From positions 1 to 8,580 of the forward strand of contig JAPORI010000114.1 in the NCBI GenBank assembly GCA_026710225.1: DNA of 8,580 bases, read 5' to 3'. Shown here piece by piece: positions 1 to 8,000 of the stretch (the stretch's first letter is position 1; every line of letters begins with the position of its first letter). The translations under genes were made by a program, and so were the position numbers. The stretch is from Betaproteobacteria bacterium. GTDB lineage: Bacteria > Pseudomonadota > Gammaproteobacteria > Tethybacterales > Tethybacteraceae. The notes beneath the pieces were generated by a model. The model searched no databases, had not been told where the DNA came from, and saw nothing but the letters and a program-made list of their open reading frames with translations.

Positions 1-427
1 CGGCCAGGCCGCGTATCCCGGCGCCGCGCAGGGCGCGCAGCAGGAAGGTCTCGATCTGATCGTCGGCATGATGAGCAAGCACGATGGCATCGGCATCGGT
101 GCCGGCAAAGGCACGCAGGCGCGCCTGGCGCGCCTTGTCCTCGATGCCGCGGCCGGCGCGAATGCGGCTGCGCACCACTTCAATTGGCACTCCCAGCTTG
201 TCGGCAAAGGCCCGGCAATGTTCTTCCCAGTCGCCGGATTGCGCATGCAGGCCGTGGTTTACATGCAGCGCCCGCAGGTTGATCCCGGCCGGGCAATGCC
301 GGACGGCCAGAGCCAGCAGCAGGCTCGAATCGGCACCGCCGGAATAACCCACCACCATGCAGCCGCCGGCGCGGCGGTGTTCTTGCAGCATCCGCTCTAC
401 CGCCGCGCCCGGTGCCTCAGCCGCCAT
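1..427 (-). CDS. tilS: tRNA(Ile)-lysidine synthase, N-terminal part (runs off the window)
   Basis: TilS attaches lysine to C34 of the minor tRNA-Ile with a CAU anticodon, using ATP. This converts the tRNA from Met to Ile charging so that it reads AUA codons; it acts in the cytoplasm. About 142 N-terminal residues are visible and the frame is open to the window edge. The PP-loop motif YSGGADS lies at residues 28-34, HVNHGL at 55-60, and the conserved AHHADDQIETFLLRALRGAG block at about 118-137. All match the N-terminal N-type ATP pyrophosphatase domain of the family; the C-terminal tRNA-binding domains are outside the window. The chosen ATG at 427 overlaps the end of accA by 11 bases and has a weak GGCAAG 4 bases upstream. 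An in-frame ATG at 439 is an alternative that would add four residues. Adjacency to accA is common in beta- and gammaproteobacteria and supports the call. The identification is secure; the exact start is not. Confidence 0.93.
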   Translation of the reverse strand, partial: MAAEAPGAAVERMLQEHRRAGGCMVVGYSGGADSSLLLALAVRHCPAGINLRALHVNHGLHAQSGDWEEHCRAFADKLGVPIEVVRSRIRAGRGIEDKARQARLRAFAGTDADAIVLAHHADDQIETFLLRALRGAGIRGLA

Positions 428-1388
428 CAAACTTGCCATAGTTGCGGGCGCGGGCGGCGCGCCTTTGCACAATCGCCTGCAAATCGATGCCGGCCAGCCG
501 ATCCAAAGTGGCAGCAGCCGCCTTGCACACCGCGCCAATGGTGCCGGTGCGATCCCGATGGGCGCCGCCGATCGGCTCGGCAATTATGGTGTCGATCAAA
601 TCGAGTTTTTTCAGTTTGCCGGCGGTAAGATTGAGGGCGGCGGCCGCATCGGCGGCGCGCTCGGCGCTACGCCACAGGATCGATGCGCAGCCTTCCGGCG
701 AGATCACCGAATAGATCGAATGTTCGAGCATCATCACCTCGTCGGCCACCCCCAGGGCGAGAGCGCCGCCGGAACCGCCCTCGCCGATCACGATCGCAAT
801 GATCGGCGTTTCGAGCACCGCCATTTCAAGCAGACAGTTGCCGATCGCCTGCGCCTGGCCGCGCTCTTCAGCCTCGATGCCCGGGTAGGCGCCGGGCGTA
901 TCAATGAAGGTCACCACCGGCAGCCGGAACTTGGCCGCCAGTTTCGCCAGTCGCAGCGCCTTGCGGTAGCCCTCCGGCATCGGCATGCCGAAATTGTGGG
1001 CGATGCGGTCCTCGGTGCTGCTGCCCTTGTGCTGAGCTATGGCCATGATTGAGCGCCCTTGCAGTTGCGCCAGGCCGCCGATCACCGCCGGGTCATCGCC
1101 ATACATCCGATCGCCGTGCATGCCGATGAAATCATCCAGACCCTCGTGCAGGTAATCGGCCGCCTGCGGCCGCTGCGGATGCCGGGCAACCTTGCAGGTC
1201 TGCCAGGCATCGAGCTTTGCATAAAGCTGCTTTAGCTTGCGGTCGCGCTCCTTGATCAGTTCCCGCGACTTGCCCAGCAGTTCGGCCGGCGAGGAATCGC
1301 GACTGTCTTGATGAATCGCGGCTATCCGCAACTCGATTTCGTGCACTTCGGCTTCGAAATCCAGCGGTGCGACCGGGGTCTCGCTCAT
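417..1388 (-). CDS. accA: acetyl-CoA carboxylase carboxyltransferase subunit alpha
   Basis: AccA pairs with AccD to form the carboxyltransferase that moves the carboxyl group from biotinylated AccB to acetyl-CoA. The product is malonyl-CoA, the committed step of fatty-acid synthesis. The protein is 323 residues, close to the 319 of E. coli, and looks complete. It opens with the typical LDFE element (residues 9-12) and a charged helical N-terminal segment. ARHPQRP follows at 68-74, KGSSTEDRIAHNFGMP at 121-136, DTPGAYPGIEAEERGQ at 163-178, and the acyl-CoA-binding crotonase-fold core GEGGSGGALALGVADE at 202-217. SVISPEGCASILW at 227-239 and PIGGAHR at 272-278 come next. The ATG overlaps the ligA stop as ATGA, so translation is probably coupled to ligA; no strong Shine-Dalgarno is visible inside the end of ligA. 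The stop lies within the start of tilS. AccD is not in this window, as is usual. I see no truncation or missing key residue. Confidence 0.97.
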   Translation of the reverse strand: MSETPVAPLDFEAEVHEIELRIAAIHQDSRDSSPAELLGKSRELIKERDRKLKQLYAKLDAWQTCKVARHPQRPQAADYLHEGLDDFIGMHGDRMYGDDPAVIGGLAQLQGRSIMAIAQHKGSSTEDRIAHNFGMPMPEGYRKALRLAKLAAKFRLPVVTFIDTPGAYPGIEAEERGQAQAIGNCLLEMAVLETPIIAIVIGEGGSGGALALGVADEVMMLEHSIYSVISPEGCASILWRSAERAADAAAALNLTAGKLKKLDLIDTIIAEPIGGAHRDRTGTIGAVCKAAAATLDRLAGIDLQAIVQRRAARARNYGKFDGG

Positions 1389-3772
1389 TTGTCCGTGGGG
1401 GAAGCGAGCATGGCCAGAAACTCGTCGGCTTCAATCATCTTGACCTGATGCTGGCGCGCAGCTGCGATCTTGCTTGCCCCCGGACTGGCTCCGCACACCA
1501 GCAGATCGACCTTTGCACTAACCGCACTCGCCGCAACCGCACCATGCTTGACCACCAGTTGCCTGGCCTGCTCGCGGCTGTATCCTTCGATGCGGCCGGA
1601 AACCACCACCTTCATTCCGGCCAGCCGCCCGGCCGGCGAGACCGCGGACCCATCCCAGCGCACCGCCAGCAGGTTTTCCAGTTGCGCAACCAGGTTGCGC
1701 ACCTTGACACTGGCCAGGCAGGCGATCAGTTTTGCGCATTCGCTCTCGAAGCGGGCAAGTTGTCGATCCGACTTGGCGCCGATCGCCGACGCCAGCTGCT
1801 TTGCGCTCCCGTCTGCCAGTTGGGCAGGCGACATGCCGGTGCCGGCAAAATGTTCGCCAATCCTGGCCGATGCAGTCTTGCCCGGCATCAGTTGCGGCCA
1901 GTCCGGATAACCCTCTTCCAGATAGTGCAGATAATCGAAAAGATCGGCAAGAGTAGCGTTGTGGCCGGGTGGATCGGTTTCCGGCCAGGCCACCCCCCGC
2001 TGGCGCAGCAGATGCAATTGGCCACCGGCGTTTGCACCCAGTTGCGCGTGGATGCGAACTGCCACCTCGATTTGCACCGGCTTGCAAAACGCCAGCACCT
2101 CCGGCGCACCGGCTTCAAGATTGGCCAGGCTGCCAAACGACTCGGCGAGTGCAGCAGCTCCAACGCTGCCCAGGCCGTCGATGCCGAGCGCGAAAAGCAC
2201 TCTCCCGAAAGTGGCATTGGCCGCGGCGCGGCCGATGCCGGCGATTATGTTGCCGGATGATTTTTGCACCCGGGCCAGTTCGCGGTTGCGCTTTTCCTCG
2301 GGCAGATCGGCAAGCTTGATATCCTTTTTGGCCAGCGTCTCGCCGGCAAACAGCTCCTGCAACTGCAACTGTTTTAAAGTAAACAGATCGGCCGGCTGGC
2401 CAACCAGGCCGGCGGCAATGAGTTTTTCAAGCAGCGCCGAAGCCAGTCCCTCGATGTCGAGGGCCGGCCGGGAGACGAAATGATTGAGGCCGGCCAGCAT
2501 CCGTCCCGGGCAGCCGGGATTGACACAGACCAGATGCACCGACTTGCGCACCAGCTGCGCGCCGCAACTTGGGCATCGATCCGGCAACTTGACCGGCTGC
2601 CGCAACCTGGCGTGCTCAACTTCAACTATCTTGGGGATCACCCCGCCGGCGCGCTCGATCACCACCCGATCGCCGATCGCCACATCGAGGCCGGCCAGAA
2701 ACTCGATGTTGTTGGCGGTAACCCGACTGATTTGCACCCCGTCAACCTCGACCGGTTCAACCTCGACCACCGGGGTGAGCACCCCGGTGCGGCCGATTTG
2801 AAATGCAATCGAGCGCACAGTTGTGCTGCCGGTTTCCGCGGCGAACTTGAAGGCAACCGCATAGCGCGGCGCCTTGGCGTTGCTGCCCATCTGCCGGGCA
2901 ACGATGCGATCATCGACTCTCAATACCGCTCCGTCTATCGCGTAATCAAGCTCATCGCGGCTGTGCCCCAGTTCCTGACAGTAGGCGCGCATCGCCGCAA
3001 CATCGGCACACAGCCGGCTGGGGCTGGCAAAGGCAAAGCCGAGCCGGCCCAGCAGTTCGCTTTCGGCCTTGACGCTCTCCGGCCAGCTGCCGCCGTCAAT
3101 GGCGCCGCTGCCGTAGGCGAAAAAGCGCAGATTGCGGCCGGCGGTCTTGGCCGAGTCCTTCTGGCGCAGGCTGCCGGCGGCGGCGTTGCGCGGATTTGCA
3201 TAGCGCTCATCCTCGGCCAGGCCTTCATTGAGTTGGGCAAAGGCCGCCGCCGGCATCACCACTTCGCCGCGCACCTCGATCAGCTCAGGTGTCGCCGCGC
3301 CGGCAAGATGCTGCGGGATGCCGTGCACATGGTGCAGGTTGGCGGAGACATCCTCGCCGGTGCTGCCATCGCCGCGGGTGGCGCCGCGCCAGAAGCGGCC
3401 GCCCAGATAAACCAGATTGACCGCCAGGCCGTCGAGCTTGGGCATCGCGAAAACCGCCGCCTGATCCAGCCGGGCAAAGAACCGATCCAGCTCGGCTTCA
3501 TCGACGATCTTTTCCAGCGACAGCATCGCTTCACCGTGGCGGAACTTTGCGAATTCGGCCGCCGGCCGGCCACCGACGACCAGAGTCGGGCTGTCGGCGC
3601 GGCGCAACTGCGGATGCAGCCGCTCAATGGCAACCAGTTCGTCATAGAGCCGATCGTATTCGGAATCGGAAATCTCCGGCCGATCCTTTTCGTAGTAAAG
3701 GACATTGTGATGTTTGATCACGCTGCGCAACTGGCTGGCCCGCTGTGCAAGCGCCCGGCCGGGATCGGCCAT
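1385..3772 (-). CDS. ligA: NAD-dependent DNA ligase, long form
   Basis: LigA seals nicks in DNA with NAD+ as adenylate donor, joining Okazaki fragments and finishing repair. The 795 residues contain all domains in order. Domain Ia (about 1-65) has LYYEKDRPEISDSEYD at 25-40. The adenylation domain has the nucleotidyl lysine K112 in PKLDG, GEV at 169-171 and ANPRNAAAGSLRQ at 192-204; R195, R203, R272, D280 and K309 match E. coli R200, R208, R277, D285 and K314. The OB fold carries GRTGVLTPV (327-335) and RAGGVIPK (374-381). A zinc finger uses C400, C403, C416 and C421. A helix-hairpin-helix region (about 430-595) and a BRCT domain (about 711-790) follow. Oddities: M110 sits where E. coli has Glu113, and R285 where it has Lys290. 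A segment of about 25-30 residues near 475-503 interrupts the hairpin region, and about 100 residues (597-706) precede BRCT. It is longer than E. coli LigA (671) but similar to the Pseudomonas form as I recall it. The start lies 2 bases after the zipA-like stop, without an obvious Shine-Dalgarno. Confidence 0.95.
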   Translation of the reverse strand: MADPGRALAQRASQLRSVIKHHNVLYYEKDRPEISDSEYDRLYDELVAIERLHPQLRRADSPTLVVGGRPAAEFAKFRHGEAMLSLEKIVDEAELDRFFARLDQAAVFAMPKLDGLAVNLVYLGGRFWRGATRGDGSTGEDVSANLHHVHGIPQHLAGAATPELIEVRGEVVMPAAAFAQLNEGLAEDERYANPRNAAAGSLRQKDSAKTAGRNLRFFAYGSGAIDGGSWPESVKAESELLGRLGFAFASPSRLCADVAAMRAYCQELGHSRDELDYAIDGAVLRVDDRIVARQMGSNAKAPRYAVAFKFAAETGSTTVRSIAFQIGRTGVLTPVVEVEPVEVDGVQISRVTANNIEFLAGLDVAIGDRVVIERAGGVIPKIVEVEHARLRQPVKLPDRCPSCGAQLVRKSVHLVCVNPGCPGRMLAGLNHFVSRPALDIEGLASALLEKLIAAGLVGQPADLFTLKQLQLQELFAGETLAKKDIKLADLPEEKRNRELARVQKSSGNIIAGIGRAAANATFGRVLFALGIDGLGSVGAAALAESFGSLANLEAGAPEVLAFCKPVQIEVAVRIHAQLGANAGGQLHLLRQRGVAWPETDPPGHNATLADLFDYLHYLEEGYPDWPQLMPGKTASARIGEHFAGTGMSPAQLADGSAKQLASAIGAKSDRQLARFESECAKLIACLASVKVRNLVAQLENLLAVRWDGSAVSPAGRLAGMKVVVSGRIEGYSREQARQLVVKHGAVAASAVSAKVDLLVCGASPGASKIAAARQHQVKMIEADEFLAMLASPTDK

Positions 3773-3774
3773 GA

Positions 3775-5013
3775 TCAGCTAAACAGCGCCCGCGCCAGCC
3801 TGCCGCCGGGCTTGATCCCCTGCTCGCGCAGGGCCAAGACGACATCCTCGATCCAAAGCAGGCACTCTTGCTCATCCTGCTTTTCGATTTGCTGCCCCTT
3901 CTCATCGAGCATCCGGTAGCCGAGCACCCGCGCCAGCTTGCCGGCGAACTCGAACATTTCCTCGCAACTTTCCCGCGGCCTGGTAACCCGCGGCACATCC
4001 AGTTCCAGGACAATGCTCGCCAACTTGCGATCCGGCGACTTGCTGCCCAGTTCATCACCGTTGGCGGCGCGCATTGAATACAGGGTCTCGGAATTGAGCC
4101 GCCGCTCGATCCGGCCCTCGACATTCTCCAGGCCGTGTGCATAGGCGATCTCGAGTATCTGCGCACAACTGTGCACCTTGGCATTGTCCTCGGCCATCGC
4201 CACCAGCCGCACCGCGAAGATCGCATCGACCGGCTCGCAAAACTCGTGCACCTGCTGCAAACTTTCCTTGACATCTTTCACTACCGGCAATTGCGCCTGG
4301 CCGCCGGTGCGCTGCATCCAGGTGCGAATGCAGCGGGTGACTGCGGCTATCTCCTCGTTCTCGATGCAGGTAGTCCTGGTGCACAGCGGGATGCACCAGA
4401 CCACACAGCGATACTTCATCTCCGAACGCAGGCTCTGCCACTTGCCGCCATCCCAGCCAAGCAGCAACTGGTGCTTTTGCAGTCGCGCCTGCTTTACGAT
4501 GTCGGCCGACATCTCCCGCATCTGCGCGGCGGCAAAACCGGGCGCCGGGCAGCTTAGCCGGGCAACATAATAGAAATGCTCGGGCAAATCATTGGCGCTC
4601 AGGGCGGGAAACTTGTCTTGCGGGCCGCTTTCTTGCTGTGCTGCCGGCGGCTGACTTGCATCATCGGCAACCGCCGTATCCGCCGCCACCTGCGCTGCCG
4701 ATGCGCGAGCATCCTCCTGTTGCTCACCGGCAGGCGGTTGGTCGGTGCTGATGTCAGGCTCGACATCCGACTCGGATGGAGGAGCGGCTGCTGGCAACTG
4801 GTCAGGCACCTGGGCGACAGCCTCGATTTCAGGTTCCTGGCTGGCGGCAACCGGTGCTGCTTGCGATGCAAAGGAGGGTTCATCCTTGCCGGCTGCCAGC
4901 GACGCCAGCTGACCGCGGCGGCGGAGGCGGTTTAGCAGCAACCAGCCTCCATAAAGCGCAAAGGGCAGCAGCATCGCCAGCGCCACCAAGACATAGTCCC
5001 AGTTGATTTCCAT
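3775..5013 (-). CDS. zipA: ZipA-like cell division protein, diverged
   Basis: ZipA anchors and stabilises the FtsZ ring at the inner membrane during division. The 412 residues show the expected three-part layout. One N-terminal membrane segment (about 8-28) has no cleavable signal and is followed by the basic stop NRLRRR. A long linker rich in Ala, Pro, Gln, Asp and Glu spans about 40-135. A folded C-terminal domain of about 270 residues ends with a helix and GIKPGGRLARALFS. That last stretch and LELDVPRV (336-343) resemble the end of betaproteobacterial ZipA proteins as I remember them; the rest of the domain is weakly conserved. An unusual feature is a cysteine cluster at C203, C207, C211 and C216, with C228 nearby. 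The ATG lies 13 bases after the smc stop, with only a weak GGGG 3 bases upstream. Position between smc and ligA, where zipA sits in many beta- and gammaproteobacteria, is strong support. The call rests on context, topology and the C-terminal match; FtsZ binding is inferred. Confidence 0.85.
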   Translation of the reverse strand: MEINWDYVLVALAMLLPFALYGGWLLLNRLRRRGQLASLAAGKDEPSFASQAAPVAASQEPEIEAVAQVPDQLPAAAPPSESDVEPDISTDQPPAGEQQEDARASAAQVAADTAVADDASQPPAAQQESGPQDKFPALSANDLPEHFYYVARLSCPAPGFAAAQMREMSADIVKQARLQKHQLLLGWDGGKWQSLRSEMKYRCVVWCIPLCTRTTCIENEEIAAVTRCIRTWMQRTGGQAQLPVVKDVKESLQQVHEFCEPVDAIFAVRLVAMAEDNAKVHSCAQILEIAYAHGLENVEGRIERRLNSETLYSMRAANGDELGSKSPDRKLASIVLELDVPRVTRPRESCEEMFEFAGKLARVLGYRMLDEKGQQIEKQDEQECLLWIEDVVLALREQGIKPGGRLARALFS

Positions 5014-5026
5014 GTGCCCCGGACGG

Positions 5027-8000
5027 CTATTTGCCGGCGTAACTCTGGGCGGCGCGGATGGCCTCCTCGACCTGAACGCTGATTACCTTCGAAACCCCCT
5101 TTTGCTCCTGAGTGACTCCCACCAGCTGATCAACCGAATCGATGACTATCTTGTTGTGGGTAATCACTATGAACTGGCTGCGCGCAGCCATGCTGCCCAC
5201 CAGCTGGCAAAAGCGCCTGGTGTTGGCGTCGTCCAAGGCCGCGTCAACCTCGTCGAGCACGCAAAACGGCGGCGGATTGAGATCGTTGAGCGCAAACAAA
5301 AAGGCAAGTGCGGTAAGCGTCTTCTCCCCGCCCGACAGCGACTGAATCGCCGAAACCTTCTTGCCCGGCGGACTCGCCCGCAACTGCAAGCCGGCATCAA
5401 GCAGCGATTCACCGGTCATCACCAGTTCGGCCTCGCCGCCGTCGAACAACACCACAAACAACTCGGCAAAACGCTTGTTGATGCGCTCGAAACTGTCCTT
5501 GAGCCGGGTGAGCATTTCCTGGTCGATGCGCTCGATCGCCGCGCGCAACTCGTCAGTTGCATCCTGCAAATCCTGGCGCTGCTCGGCTATCTCGGCAACC
5601 CGTTGCCGGCAGGCGGCAAGTTCGGCGTCGGCCGCGTAATTGATCGGCCCTATGCCCTCGATCCGGCGCGCCAGCTTGGCTGCGTGTTCGGATGCAGCGG
5701 CAACGCTGGAATGCCTGGCGCGCAAGAGTTCGATCTGCTCGGCGTCGCACTCGAGCTTGGCGAGTTGCTCGGCGCATGACTTGACTTCAACGCCCAGCTC
5801 GGTTATCTCTATTTCCCGGGCATGCAGCTTCTCATTCGCCTCCTCCTGCCGGCTGCGCAACCTGACCACCTGCTCGGCGGCGTCCTTTTCGGCGGCCGCG
5901 GCCTTTTCGTTGGCGGCATTGGCATCATCGAGCTGCTGCTGGGCCTGCTTGGCCTGTCGCTCGCATTCACTGAGCTGCCCGGCCAGACTGTCCGGATCGT
6001 GGCGGACCAAACCGGCCTTGATCTGCTGAGCCTTGTTGCTGGCGGCGGCGATCGCCGCACCATGCTCTTGCATCCGCTTGCGCATGTCATCAAGCCGCTC
6101 GCGGGCATGGCCGGTGGACTGGCTGGCGCTGCGTCCGGCATCGGCGTGCTGCGACTGTTCGGCACGCAGCTTTTCGATCGTGGCCGAGAACTTGGCGAGA
6201 GAATCGCGCAACTTGTGCACCTGATCCTCATGGGCGCGGCTTTGGGCATCGACCTTCTTGAGCGCGGCATCGGCGGCGTTCAGTTCCTGGCGACGCGCCT
6301 GCAAGTCGTGGTTGGAGCGCTTGATCAACTCAAGCAGCCGGCGGCGACGCTCGGTGAGAAACTCCGCCTCTTGCAGCCGGCGGCGGTTCTCGTCCTCCAA
6401 TTCGGTGAACTGCTTGCGCTCGGCAAGCAGTTTGTGCTCGGCGCGCTCGTGCTTCTTCTCCTGCTCGTGAAACTTGCGCTCGGCAATCTCCTGCTCGCTT
6501 TGCTTGCGCTTGATCTGCTTTTCGATTGCCGCCAGATCGCGGCGCGCCTTTTTGATCGCGGCGATCCACTCCATGCCGGCTTCCCGGTGCAACAAGCCGT
6601 GCGCGTAGCCGCAGCCCCAGATTTCCCCGGCGGCGGTAACCACGATCTGACCGGGGCTCAGACTGGCGGCCGCGGTGCGGGCGGCCGTTGCATTGGGTGC
6701 AAGATAGACGTCGTGCAGCCACACCTCAATCAGCGGCTGCCAGGCGGCCGCGGCAGTGACTTTGGCCGCTAGTGGTTCAGTGCCCGGCGGTGATGTCGTC
6801 GCGGCAATCATCGGCGGCCGGGCCGTTGCAACCAGCGACAACCCTTCCGGCAAATCCTCGCTGCCGTGCGCCTGTTCTATCGACGGCACCACAAATCCTT
6901 CCAGTTGCCGGCCGATCACCGCATCAAGAGCCTTTTCCAGACCGGCCGCCTCAAGCTGGGCGACTTTCGCCAGGCGCTGGGCATCCTGCTGCGCGTGTCG
7001 CTCGAACCAGTCGGAATTCTTGGCCGCGGCACGCTGACTGACCTTGTCCAGCAGTTGCAACTGCCCCTCGATGCTGCCGGCGCTGCTTTCCAGCCGCACC
7101 ATCTCCTCGCGGCCGGCCTGCAAATCCTGGGCCAGTTGCTGCTGGAGCTTGGCCTGTTCCTGCAAATTTGCCAGCGCCCGGGCAACCTTTTCGGCCTGAC
7201 TCTCCTGGGCACTGATGTCCGGTTCGCGCTCGGCCGGCAGGGCCTGCATCTCCTTTTCGGCATCGGCGGCGGCGGCTTCCAGATCGGAAAGCCGGTGGCG
7301 GGTGACGTCTGCTGCGGCCAGAGCCTCATTGCGCCGGGTTGCCGCCGCGGCCGCCTGTTGCTCGGCACCGACAAGCTCTTCCTTGGCATCAGCGATGCGC
7401 TGCTGATGGGAGGCAACCTCGCTGCCGATCTGCTCGACGCTGCGGCTGGCCGAAGATTCGGTCTTGCCGTAGTCGGCCAATGAACTTTCCAGCTCGGCAA
7501 TGCTGGTGCGCAACTGCTGCTGGGCCTGTTCGCCCAGGCGACAGGATTCTTCGGCGGCCTTGATCTCGTTTTCATCCCTGAGGCGGGCCTGGGCGGCTTC
7601 CCGCTGCCGGTTGCGCAGCAGTTCAAGATCGCCGGCCGCCTTGTATTGCTGGCCGAGGGCGGCATTGTGGGTGCGGTTTGCCTGCTCGCGCTCGCGCCGG
7701 GCGGCATCCTCCCGGCTGCGCGCCTGCTCATGCATCTTGCGTTCGCCCTCCAACTGCGTGCGCGCCTGCACCACCTCTTCATCAGCCGCCTGCGCCCGCG
7801 CCTGGGCGGCTTCAAGACGCAGGGTTGCTTCCAGGGCCTGGGCGCCTTTGTGCTGCTCGGTGAGTTCGCGGGCGCGCACCGCCTGCTTGGCCTGACGCTC
7901 CAACCCTTCGGCCTGCTTGCTGATCTCGGCTTCCTGATCGCCCAGACGGGTCATGTTCGCCGCGGTGATTTCCAGACGCCGCTCGGTCTCGCGCCGGCGG

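Noticed and set aside
3725..3742. Short match of about 15 bases (GCGCAACTGGCTGGC) shared between the starts of ligA (here) and smc (near 8356).
   Set aside because: Both copies encode the same short residue run, Ala-Ser-Gln-Leu-Arg, with the same codons. The match is too short and coding-driven to be a repeat element.
2480..3919. Long open frame on the plus strand (479 codons) opposite ligA and the end of the zipA-like gene, and similar ones opposite accA and smc.
   Set aside because: They are antisense to clearly recognised genes, match no family I know, and are expected in GC-rich coding DNA.
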